Shown in pieces: positions 60,801 to 64,000 of a DNA stretch of 64,000 nucleotides. Source of the stretch: Tubiluchus corallicola (taxonomy: Eukaryota; Priapulida; Priapulimorpha; Priapulimorphida; Tubiluchidae). The notes under the pieces are model-generated. The model saw only the letters and a list, made by a program, of their open reading frames with translations, made no database searches and was not told where the DNA came from. The stretch spans positions 1-64,000 of the forward strand of contig JAQGDQ010000757.1 of assembly GCA_030141605.1 (NCBI GenBank), written 5' to 3'. The first letter of the stretch is position 1. Every line of letters begins with the position of its first letter. The position numbers and the translations under genes were made by a program.

Positions 60801-63800
60801 TACTTTACAAAGATTAGATTCAGCAGTCAAACTGACGACATCAGACATCACGGAATTAGAAAAAGTGCAGCAGTTTTACCAGGTATGATAATTGCCTTTA
60901 TGGAGTGAGGTTACGTCAGTCATTGATCTTTAATTTCAATCTGGTAATAATTTATTAATGTTTTAATGTTAGTTAGTTAGCTTTAATGTTTTCATTGCAG
61001 TACTAAGACTGTATGACGTTACATGATAATATAATAATCATAATAAAACAAACATTAACATTTGTTGAGTTCTTTAATAAACAAATTGGTATTTGTTGAG
61101 CATGATCTAAAATTTAAGTCACATTTTATCAATATAATAATGACAAAAACACAATATTTAAACTATTATTACAAGAAAACCAGTTGTTGTAATAACAATG
61201 ACAAATATCATCATATCATATCATATCATATCATATCCATTCGGTTCCATGTCAGGCATCTCTGCTTGTTGACCGATCATAGTCTACACTTTAAAATCTA
61301 TTTAGTGAAATAGTTTTAGTGCTGTATTGGTGGTGCAGCTATGTGTCATTCAGTTCAAGTAGTTATAGCGTTTGCATAAAGATCCACGACCAAATATTGT
61401 TCCAAAGATTCACGACCCTCAAGCTTGTGTCATGTGGTAGTGCCACTGTACCTTTTCTTTAACTTATGTGGTTGGCTCCTAGTTCTTGTTTGATAAATTC
61501 TTCGCGGGATCTCAGCATGTATACTATACATTCCACGTGTAAACTGTATATTTCTATCGTATGACCTTGGACCGTCTGTACCCCATACTAAACAACTCCA
61601 AAGCCTGTAGATGCTCCTTCTAAGGCAATTTTTTATCTCTGGGACTATCCTGGTTGCTCTATGAAGAACTCCCTCAATCAAATTCTGCCAGGTCTTTTAC
61701 AAACCTGGGCAATGGGCATCCATGCTGTTTTGTCATAGTCGAGGTGTGGCCTAACTAACACTGCAAATAAAAGTTTAATGTCATTCCATCAAAGAATTCG
61801 TATGATCTTCTGATAATCCAAGTATCTTATTAGCCTGACTCACTTGAATTTTGGAAAACTTCAAGGCATAATCCATGCACAATCTAATTCGTATGATCTC
61901 TGATAATCCAAGTATCTTATTAGCCTGACTCACTTGAATTTTGGAAAACTTCAAGGCATAATCCATGCACAATCTGCAATATGAACCATTTATAACTTGA
62001 AGAGCTTTGCTGCCAGTAAGTGAAAAATAGTTTTTCTTCTAATAAAAATTTAAACATTTTCTGTGATTTCCCATTGTTGATAAAATGTCAGATTTACATT
62101 TGTACAGTTATACTCAAGAATTGTACTCTTTGTTTAACAAACTAATTAAATTTGACTTTTTTAGTGTTTTTACAGGAAGGATATTCGGTAGTGAGGACAC
62201 CGAACATAAAAAAATTAACGTCTGACTAATTTTCATTACTTTCACAGGCTATCAGCAGTGAATTTTCTCAAATGCTGCCAACTATAACTTCACTTCAGGA
62301 GATTTTCGACAGAATGTCATCTTATCTTGATGCAACAAGTACTATAAACATGACAAATGTTTCGCTTGTGGAAAAATTTGATGAATTGAAGCTGAAACTT
62401 GAACGCGGTGTTAGTTATATCAGTGCCCACGTGTCATTGTTTGAGAAACTGCAAGAGTTGAACAACTGGATGACGACGGTGCAAGAAAAGCTCACTCTGA
62501 CCGGTACTCTGACGGAAACAGATGCTGATTCATTGTTGAATAATATTAAGGTAATTTGCTAAGTAAAAAATAAAGAAATAGGTCAAAAAAATTTCCAATT
62601 ACATATTATGTAGTAATGTAGTATTTATATGGGTGTTTAGTAACTTTGTACAAGTCCAAATGCATGTGGCAAGCTGGGAACTTAAGGTTATTAAGTCTAT
62701 CCCTTTAAGGTGAGGCATATAATTAGAATTAGCATAATTGTTTTAGCCATATTCAGGAGTAAATGCATTTTCCATCTACGAGGTAAAACAGCCAAAATCA
62801 GCATAGCAAATTTAATCACCCAGAGTGAGTATTGAACTCAACAATTACTCTTCCATTCACTAATTGGCCTTGGCATCATTCTTAACGTTCGTCTCCAAGT
62901 CTATGTCGTGACCACTTGCTGTACTGTCACCTCGAAATTAAACTGGAATTAACTTTTTGCTACTTGTACAGTAAATAACCTTTATTTTTTTCTTTATATT
63001 TTTTCTTGTTTAGATTGAAATTGATGCTGTAAGCCCCAAAGAAATTTTGTTCTTGAAGCAATATGCACACAATCCTACTATTTAACTGAATATCTTGTCT
63101 TATCTCAAAGTGAAATTTCCAATGTGTTGATATTACTTTGGTTGGCTATACATGAAGATTTTGTATGGTTTGGTTGTATTTCTAATCTTTTCAGCTCTTT
63201 AAGAAGGAAATTTAAGGTAACATTTTCCATAAATCATTGGCAGACCTACCATTGTCAAATTAAGTTTGAGGTTACAACTGATTTGATCCTCTTTCACGAT
63301 TTATAAAAAAATACTAAGTTTACATTCATTGGACATGCATTTGTAGCATAACAAAAATGGTGGCAGAATACATATGTTGGGGTTTAGTTAGTTGGGAGTA
63401 AGTAATTGTAAAAAAACATGCTTGAAACTAAAACAGTAACCTTTATGCTATAAAGATTTCCAAAAATTTCGTAAAGAATATCAGCTAAGGCTTTTTAAAA
63501 TCATGTTATCCTGAGGTTTGACTCTCAACTGGCATGTTCTCTGAGGGTTGACAAAGCAGTGGATGACATCACGGCCTGCCAAAGATAATGTTAGCATCAT
63601 CAGATTTTAGATTTAAGAGTCTCATTGAGGGTGACACTAACAAAGGACAAAAACCCAATGACAATACCTAAGATCTGCAAAAACACGTCATTTGGCAGGC
63701 ACGCACAGGTGTAGAGATACAACATGTCCAAAATCCGACAAAATGATCACATGGCTTTGGCTTTTTGTAACTTATAACTTTGGCCTTTACATAAAACCAG

Positions 63801-64000
63801 TGATTCAGCCAATCTCAGGTAAGCTTCTTGTTTCAACATGGGGTCCACAATATTAGGTTGGCTAGTATATTCTCATCTATTCACTTCAATAACTTCAATA
63901 TTTTCCTCATCCACAGGAGATGAAGTTGGATGTTGAACTAAAAGCACACGTGGTGGAGAGAGCCATGGAAGCTGTGTATCAGTTATCAGCAGCTGCAGAA
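31175..64000 (+). CDS. SYNE1: Nesprin-like gene, copy B (35 exons visible; runs off right edge)
   Basis: Spliced plus-strand gene, about 2079 residues visible. CH1 is at about residues 8-112, an acidic/proline-lysine linker at 113-165, CH2 at about 166-272, and spectrin-like helices from about 280 onward, interrupted by an acidic region at about 1530-1800. CH1 carries the nesprin signatures [11 protein letters not shown] and [19 protein letters not shown]2 carries [10 protein letters not shown] and [18 protein letters not shown], which closely match nesprin-1 from memory. Most introns after CH2 are phase 0, as in other spectrin-repeat giants. Expected role: actin-binding outer nuclear membrane linker. 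The KASH end lies outside the window. Exon 1 begins in phase 1, so at least one upstream exon with the start codon is missing from this model. Confidence 0.92.
31951..32046 (+). CDS. SYNE1: Copy B exon 2: CH1 middle
   Basis: 96 nt, phase 0-0, acceptor cattttag, donor CTG|gtgagt. It encodes [19 protein letters not shown] followed by VLSGEKL, the CH1 core (DL..D..DG..LL.LLE.LSG) found in nesprins and spectrins. Protein identical in copy A. Confidence 0.93.
32525..32980. repeat. GAGAA pentanucleotide array (right arm)
   Basis: Mirror of 25945-26500, about 100 bp shorter and more interrupted. Confidence 0.95.
33201..33284 (+). CDS. SYNE1: Copy B exon 3: CH1 middle
   Basis: 84 nt, phase 0-0, acceptor tgttgcag, donor CGA|gtaagt. 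It encodes [20 protein letters not shown] and then LGFLETKR, matching the CH1 stretch where the helix N.....AL.FL is conserved. Protein identical in copy A. Confidence 0.9.
33655..33790 (+). mobile_element. tRNA-like segment in intron 3 (right arm)
   Basis: Contains tagctgagtggttaagg, a near-perfect RNA polymerase III A box of the Leu/Ser tRNA type, and cttcgaatctt further down as a weak B box. No acceptor-stem pairing seen. Probably a SINE relic. Confidence 0.4.
34514..36157. mobile_element. Foldback-like element (right arm mirror copy)
   Basis: Mirror of 22824-24394, within intron 3 of copy B. Terminal arrays lie at about 34514-34735 and about 35940-36157. Unit number and sequence differ from the left copy, as expected for a minisatellite. 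Confidence 0.65.
36441..36533 (+). CDS. SYNE1: Copy B exon 4: CH1 end
   Basis: 93 nt, phase 0-0, acceptor tattttag, donor CAG|gtacat. It encodes [20 protein letters not shown] then [11 protein letters not shown]. The pattern K.VNI...[19 protein letters not shown] is the most recognisable nesprin CH1 signature in the window. Protein identical in copy A. Confidence 0.95.
36839..37029 (+). CDS. SYNE1: Copy B exon 5: inter-CH linker
   Basis: 191 nt, enters in phase 0 and leaves in phase 2 at CTGA|gtgagt. It begins [12 protein letters not shown], continues through a Ser/Asp/Pro/Lys-rich linker ([19 protein letters not shown]), and ends [14 protein letters not shown], the first helix of CH2 (LL.W.Q). 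A lysine-rich stretch around KKPK is visible; its function is unknown. Identical in copy A. Confidence 0.93.
37881..38077 (+). CDS. SYNE1: Copy B exon 6: CH2 core, followed by a GC donor
   Basis: 197 nt, phase 2 in and phase 1 out. It encodes [20 protein letters not shown] and then [13 protein letters not shown], the CH2 core (F..SW.DG.AF.AL.H..RP.L.D), ending GIPRLLDPE. The only frame-consistent donor is GAAG|gcaaac, a GC-AG intron that joins LLDPE to [10 protein letters not shown] in exon 7. One substitution from copy A (HKS here, HKA there). Confidence 0.92.
38343..38455 (+). CDS. SYNE1: Copy B exon 7: CH2 end
   Basis: 113 nt, phase 1 in and phase 0 out, acceptor tttttgcag, donor AAA|gtatta. 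It encodes [20 protein letters not shown] then KHYPE, the last CH2 helix, conserved in nesprins and alpha-actinins, followed by a short Gly/Thr/Pro linker. Only silent differences from copy A were seen. Confidence 0.93.
38783..38929 (+). CDS. SYNE1: Copy B exon 8: first helical segment after CH2
   Basis: 147 nt, phase 0-0, from [20 protein letters not shown] to VEYN|gtaagt. It contains [16 protein letters not shown], a spectrin-repeat-like helix with spaced Trp. This is the most divergent exon between the copies: [14 protein letters not shown] here and [14 protein letters not shown] in copy A, four changes in 14 residues. The donor is followed by a long AAT microsatellite. Confidence 0.85.
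39020..39230. repeat. AAT/AAC trinucleotide microsatellite (right arm)
   Basis: Mirror of 19737-19985 in intron 8 of copy B. Confidence 0.95.
39835..40146 (+). CDS. SYNE1: Copy B exon 9: spectrin-like repeat
   Basis: 312 nt, phase 0-0, from [20 protein letters not shown] to AAKIEDHK|gtaagt. It includes [20 protein letters not shown] and KRWRFRLDS, then [15 protein letters not shown], typical of a spectrin repeat with helix-core Trp. The largest shared exon. Protein identical in copy A. Confidence 0.88.
40205..40450. repeat. CT-rich microsatellite (right arm)
   Basis: Mirror of 18405-18745, about 100 bp shorter. Confidence 0.95.
40658..40939 (+). CDS. SYNE1: Copy B exon 10: spectrin-like repeat
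   Basis: 282 nt, phase 0-0, from [20 protein letters not shown] to LQLLVSRVN|gtaagt. The middle reads [20 protein letters not shown], then [20 protein letters not shown]. This matches the nesprin segment just after the CH domains. Protein identical in copy A. Confidence 0.88.
41450..41760 (-). pseudogene. Old LINE reverse-transcriptase relic (right arm)
   Basis: Mirror copy of 17105-17420 with a few changes ([17 protein letters not shown]). Broken by stop codons after about 66 residues. It lies in intron 10 of copy B, antisense to the gene. Confidence 0.7.
41838..41931 (+). CDS. SYNE1: Copy B exon 11: helical segment
   Basis: 94 nt, phase 0 in and phase 1 out, donor CCAG|gtaaaa. It encodes [20 protein letters not shown] then [11 protein letters not shown], an amphipathic helix typical of the end of a spectrin repeat. 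Identical in copy A. Confidence 0.85.
42296..42307. other. Empty LINE target site in right arm
   Basis: Reads CTATTACATTAA, the reverse complement of the 12-bp duplication that flanks the LINE in the left arm, present once and with matching flanks on both sides. Confidence 0.9.
42553..42758 (+). CDS. SYNE1: Copy B exon 12: spectrin repeat
   Basis: 206 nt, phase 1 in and phase 0 out. It encodes [20 protein letters not shown] then [20 protein letters not shown] and [16 protein letters not shown] and SAWLDAAE are classic spectrin helix C and helix A motifs. The intron upstream (41932-42552) contains the empty site of the left-arm LINE. Identical in copy A. Confidence 0.9.
43375..43536 (+). CDS. 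SYNE1: Copy B exon 13: spectrin repeat
   Basis: 162 nt, phase 0-0. It encodes [20 protein letters not shown], continues to [20 protein letters not shown], and ends CAG|gtaatt. ELNERWKHI is a textbook spectrin helix C. Same protein as in copy A. Confidence 0.88.
43665..43890. repeat. ACC/ACT trinucleotide-rich tract (right arm)
   Basis: Mirror of 13968-14130, with an additional GCC/GCT-rich block at about 43680-43740. Confidence 0.9.
43938..44093 (+). CDS. SYNE1: Copy B exon 14: spectrin repeat
   Basis: 156 nt, phase 0-0, acceptor tccgtag, donor CAG|gtgagt. It begins [20 protein letters not shown] and includes [20 protein letters not shown], ending TQRIKELQ. Identical in copy A. Confidence 0.88.
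44613..44756 (+). CDS. SYNE1: Copy B exon 15: spectrin repeat, possible alternative 3' end
   Basis: 144 nt, phase 0-0, from [20 protein letters not shown] to KDLKDKILK|gtacaa. The reading frame stays open past this donor for 19 more helical-looking codons ([19 protein letters not shown]) to a TAA at about 44814, in both copies. Splicing at AAA|gt keeps phase 0 with exon 16. The extension could be an alternative terminal exon. Protein identical in copy A up to the donor. Confidence 0.8.
45461..45650 (+). mobile_element. SINE-like copy S2 (right arm)
   Basis: Mirror of 12175-12362, with the same head, B-box-like segment and tail, ending about 40 bp before the exon 16 acceptor. Confidence 0.6.
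45689..45871 (+). CDS. SYNE1: Copy B exon 16: spectrin repeat (two residues longer than in copy A)
   Basis: 183 nt, phase 0-0. It encodes [20 protein letters not shown] then [20 protein letters not shown] and [11 protein letters not shown]|gtatta. Copy A reads NEQALK, a 6-bp in-frame deletion. A SINE-like copy ends within about 40 bp upstream of the acceptor in both arms. Confidence 0.88.
46070..46165 (+). mobile_element. tRNA-like SINE fragment S4 (right arm)
   Basis: Mirror of 11660-11760, with gttagctgaaattgcatggc and the B box GGTTCAAATCC. Confidence 0.45.
46315..46458 (+). CDS. SYNE1: Copy B exon 17: spectrin repeat
   Basis: 144 nt, phase 0-0. It encodes [20 protein letters not shown] then [18 protein letters not shown]|gtaagt. 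LQTDWVAL is a helix C motif. One substitution from copy A (FAK here, FAE there). A 90-bp MITE begins 64 bp after the donor. Confidence 0.88.
46522..46611. mobile_element. 90-bp MITE-like hairpin (right arm)
   Basis: Mirror of 11210-11299. If one more base is included at each end (AACATTCTC to GAGAATGTT), a TAG trinucleotide flanks both sides as a possible target-site duplication. Confidence 0.6.
47377..47544 (+). CDS. SYNE1: Copy B exon 18: spectrin repeat, altered donor
   Basis: 168 nt, phase 0-0. It begins [20 protein letters not shown] and contains [20 protein letters not shown]. The donor is AAG|gttaaa in copy B but AAG|gtaaag in copy A (one inserted T), so the copy B site is weaker. One substitution from copy A (SYQQ here, SYQH there). 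Confidence 0.88.
48089..48226 (+). CDS. SYNE1: Copy B exon 19: spectrin repeat
   Basis: 138 nt, phase 0-0. It encodes [20 protein letters not shown] then [12 protein letters not shown]|gtatat. Two charge-changing differences from copy [13 protein letters not shown] here and [12 protein letters not shown] there. Confidence 0.87.
48820..48981 (+). CDS. SYNE1: Copy B exon 20: spectrin repeat
   Basis: 162 nt, phase 0-0, acceptor cttttcag, donor ATT|gtgagt. It encodes [20 protein letters not shown] then [20 protein letters not shown]. Three substitutions from copy A (YFIV here, YFTM there; SSI here, SST there). Confidence 0.87.
49020..49092 (+). mobile_element. SINE-like fragment S3 (right arm)
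   Basis: Mirror of 7600-7670, immediately 5' of copy S1. Confidence 0.5.
49150..49322 (+). mobile_element. tRNA-derived SINE-like copy S1 (right arm)
   Basis: Mirror of 7365-7535. The tRNA-like part is 49198-49280, with a 5-bp duplication (gggtt) in front of the B box relative to the left copy. Confidence 0.65.
49442..49537 (+). CDS. SYNE1: Copy B exon 21: spectrin repeat
   Basis: 96 nt, phase 0-0, acceptor ttcacag, donor CAG|gtattg. It encodes [20 protein letters not shown] then [12 protein letters not shown]. One substitution from copy A (LTT here, LTS there). Confidence 0.85.
50043..50191 (+). CDS. SYNE1: Copy B exon 22: spectrin repeat
   Basis: 149 nt, phase 0 in and phase 2 out, donor GT|gtaagt. 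It encodes [20 protein letters not shown] then [20 protein letters not shown] and DPWQNYDNV. Same protein in copy A as far as I read it. Confidence 0.87.
50990..51098 (+). CDS. SYNE1: Copy B exon 23: spectrin repeat
   Basis: 109 nt, phase 2 in and phase 0 out, acceptor aattacag, donor ATG|gtaaat. It encodes [20 protein letters not shown] then [12 protein letters not shown]. Identical in copy A. The intron that follows holds a pentanucleotide microsatellite. Confidence 0.87.
51304..51420. repeat. TAACA pentanucleotide microsatellite (right arm)
   Basis: Mirror of 5055-5160, slightly longer and more regular. Confidence 0.95.
51726..51885 (+). CDS. SYNE1: Copy B exon 24: spectrin repeat
   Basis: 160 nt, phase 0 in and phase 1 out, donor ATTG|gtatgc. 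It encodes [20 protein letters not shown] then [15 protein letters not shown]. Identical in copy A. Confidence 0.87.
52498..52524 (+). other. Candidate 27-nt microexon in intron 24 of copy B
   Basis: A strong polypyrimidine tract and ggtag acceptor precede 27 nt that fit the phase of intron 24 exactly (phase 1 in, phase 1 out) and would insert DAYLVDLKY, followed by a gtgggg donor. The same bases occur at about 3947-3973 in copy A. Only splice-site logic supports it. Confidence 0.3.
52642..52802 (+). CDS. SYNE1: Copy B exon 25: spectrin repeat
   Basis: 161 nt, phase 1 in and phase 0 out, acceptor taatttcag, donor CAA|gtatgt. It encodes [20 protein letters not shown] then [20 protein letters not shown], with a Trp helix A motif. 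Identical in copy A. Confidence 0.88.
53903..54079 (+). CDS. SYNE1: Copy B exon 26: spectrin repeat
   Basis: 177 nt, phase 0-0, acceptor tctttgcag, donor AAG|gtaata. It encodes [20 protein letters not shown] then [20 protein letters not shown]. The first residue is Tyr here and Ser in copy A. Confidence 0.87.
54654..54794 (+). CDS. SYNE1: Copy B exon 27: spectrin repeat
   Basis: 141 nt, phase 0-0, acceptor atctctacag, donor CAG|gttagt. It encodes [20 protein letters not shown] then [20 protein letters not shown]. One substitution from copy A (DQVV here, DQIV there). A CA/GT microsatellite begins just after the donor. Confidence 0.85.
54815..54895. repeat. GT / GTGC microsatellite (right arm)
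   Basis: Mirror of 1650-1745 just downstream of exon 27 in copy B. Confidence 0.95.
55443..55598 (+). CDS. SYNE1: Copy B exon 28: spectrin repeat (acceptor uncertain)
   Basis: 156 nt, phase 0-0 with acceptor atcttgcag. It encodes [20 protein letters not shown] then [19 protein letters not shown], donor CAG|gtctat. A second in-frame acceptor at 55352 (ccatctag) would give a 246-nt exon starting [11 protein letters not shown] prefer the shorter form because the added part looks less like a spectrin helix. One substitution from copy A (MCQE here, MCQQ there). Confidence 0.65.
56171..56332 (+). CDS. SYNE1: Copy B exon 29: last exon present in both copies
   Basis: 162 nt, phase 0-0, acceptor atttttag, donor GAG|gtgcgt. 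It encodes [20 protein letters not shown] then [11 protein letters not shown]. The visible inverted repeat ends 214 bp further on, at 56546. Identical in copy A. Confidence 0.87.
56833..56974 (+). CDS. SYNE1: Copy B exon 30: first single-copy exon
   Basis: 142 nt, phase 0 in and phase 1 out, acceptor aaaatag, donor AACG|gtagat. It encodes [20 protein letters not shown] then [17 protein letters not shown], a Leu/Glu-rich amphipathic helix. It lies outside the visible inverted repeat, so no partner is present in this window. Confidence 0.8.
56975..57918. other. Intron 30 of copy B, nothing recognised
   Basis: AT-rich, single copy in the window. I see no repeat, RNA gene or exon, and only a long T-rich tract before the exon 31 acceptor. 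Confidence 0.7.
57919..58877 (+). CDS. SYNE1: Copy B exon 31: large acidic exon
   Basis: 959 nt, phase 1 in and phase 0 out, acceptor ttttttag, donor AAA|gtaagg. It encodes about 320 residues. The first 270 or so are rich in Asp/Glu, poor in aromatics, with no spectrin or other domain I recognise (for example [34 protein letters not shown]). The last 50 or so residues ([20 protein letters not shown] to IDELLQNHK) look like the start of a spectrin repeat that continues into exon 32. It is probably a disordered acidic insert between repeats. Confidence 0.87.
58878..59634. other. Intron 31 of copy B, nothing recognised
   Basis: 757 bp without recognisable repeat or coding signal. Confidence 0.7.
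59635..59783 (+). CDS. SYNE1: Copy B exon 32: spectrin repeat
   Basis: 149 nt, phase 0 in and phase 2 out, acceptor taacag, donor AGAG|gtacct. It encodes [20 protein letters not shown] then [20 protein letters not shown]. The part LRGRWDNLQ is a classic spectrin helix C motif, completing the repeat begun at the end of exon 31. Confidence 0.88.
59845..60141. mobile_element. MITE-like element in intron 32 of copy B
   Basis: The left end (aaggccggattatgacctttt...agcccctaggc) is imperfectly repeated in inverse at the right end (gccctaggctgcagcc...aggtagtcgggtcctg). No coding capacity. Terminal boundaries are approximate. Confidence 0.45.
60575..60710. repeat. Interspersed repeat copy R1 in intron 32
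   Basis: Similar over about 120 bp to 62803-62938 (both include a segment of type gagtattgaactca and then ccat.ac...gtc.t). On the minus strand gagttcaatac resembles a pol III B box, so a second tRNA-related SINE family is possible. Confidence 0.5.
60729..60882 (+). CDS. SYNE1: Copy B exon 33: spectrin repeat
   Basis: 154 nt, phase 2 in and phase 0 out, acceptor ctttttag, donor CAG|gtatga. It encodes [20 protein letters not shown] then [20 protein letters not shown] and [17 protein letters not shown] is a typical helix A start. Confidence 0.88.
61205..61238. repeat. ATATC pentanucleotide microsatellite
   Basis: About six 5-bp units (catat) in intron 33 of copy B. Confidence 0.9.
61430..61980 (-). 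pseudogene. CR1-like LINE reverse-transcriptase relic with internal tandem duplication
   Basis: Minus-strand translation in broken frames gives [16 protein letters not shown], then [16 protein letters not shown], then [12 protein letters not shown] and [11 protein letters not shown], which follow the order of the C-terminal reverse-transcriptase region of CR1-like LINEs (ANKILGL...VRPHLEY...QRRATK.IP). Stops and frameshifts separate the parts. The segment encoding [20 protein letters not shown] is present twice in tandem (about 61793-61890 and about 61888-61978), a roughly 95-bp duplication. Confidence 0.75.
62248..62550 (+). CDS. SYNE1: Copy B exon 34: spectrin repeat
   Basis: 303 nt, phase 0-0, acceptor tttcacag, donor AAG|gtaatt. 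It encodes [20 protein letters not shown] then [20 protein letters not shown] and [20 protein letters not shown], a complete repeat-sized block with helix motifs. Confidence 0.88.
62803..62938. repeat. Interspersed repeat copy R2 in intron 34
   Basis: Partner of 60575-60710, same orientation, roughly three quarters identical by eye. Confidence 0.5.
63917..64000 (+). CDS. SYNE1: Copy B exon 35 (cut by window end)
   Basis: Acceptor atccacag, phase 0 in. It is open to the last base and encodes [20 protein letters not shown] then YQLSAAAE, helix-forming and consistent with continued spectrin repeats. The rest of the gene lies to the right. Confidence 0.8.

Overview
This 64 kb window is intron-rich, AT-rich metazoan DNA with GT-AG introns, dense microsatellites, SINE-like and LINE pieces, and no bacterial operon structure. 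The only host gene I recognise is a nesprin (SYNE/MSP-300/ANC-1 family): tandem calponin-homology (CH) domains of the nesprin type followed by many spectrin-type helical repeats. The species cannot be named from this sequence. Small introns and the roughly 1% protein divergence between the two copies would suit a highly heterozygous invertebrate.

Layout. The window is dominated by a huge inverted repeat. Bases 1-28484 (left arm) are the reverse complement of about 30605-56546 (right arm). They surround a unique spacer of about 2.1 kb (28485-30604). Base 1 pairs with base 56546, so the left arm runs off the window and its outer end is not visible. Each arm carries the same 29 coding exons of the 5' half of the gene, transcribed outward from the centre: copy A on the minus strand (27863 down to 215) and copy B on the plus strand (31175 up to 56332). 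Copy B continues past the repeat into single-copy DNA with six more exons (56833-64000), including a 959-bp acidic exon, and runs off the right edge. The visible copy B protein is about 2079 residues: CH1 (exons 1-4), linker (exon 5), CH2 (exons 6-7), then spectrin-like repeats.

All 29 exons are open with usable splice sites in both copies. I count about 16 amino-acid differences and one two-residue indel over about 1480 residues. No initiator-Met exon was found for either copy. Exon 1 starts in phase 1, so an upstream exon is required, and only about 0.6 kb upstream of exon 1 is shared by the arms.

The arms differ by insertions and deletions: a 5'-truncated LINE with a 12-bp target-site duplication in the left arm only (15500-16557), a left-only 1.03-kb segment (9717-10745), and microsatellite length changes. 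Both arms share older elements: a foldback-like element with long minisatellite terminal inverted repeats, tRNA-derived SINE-like copies, a 90-bp MITE and an old reverse-transcriptase relic. The right single-copy part has a CR1-like relic, a MITE-like element and a further repeat family.

Two readings remain open. One is a real palindromic duplication giving head-to-head nesprin genes that share a 2-kb spacer. The other is an assembly artefact that joined two haplotypes in opposite orientation. Long reads crossing 28.4-30.7 kb would decide.
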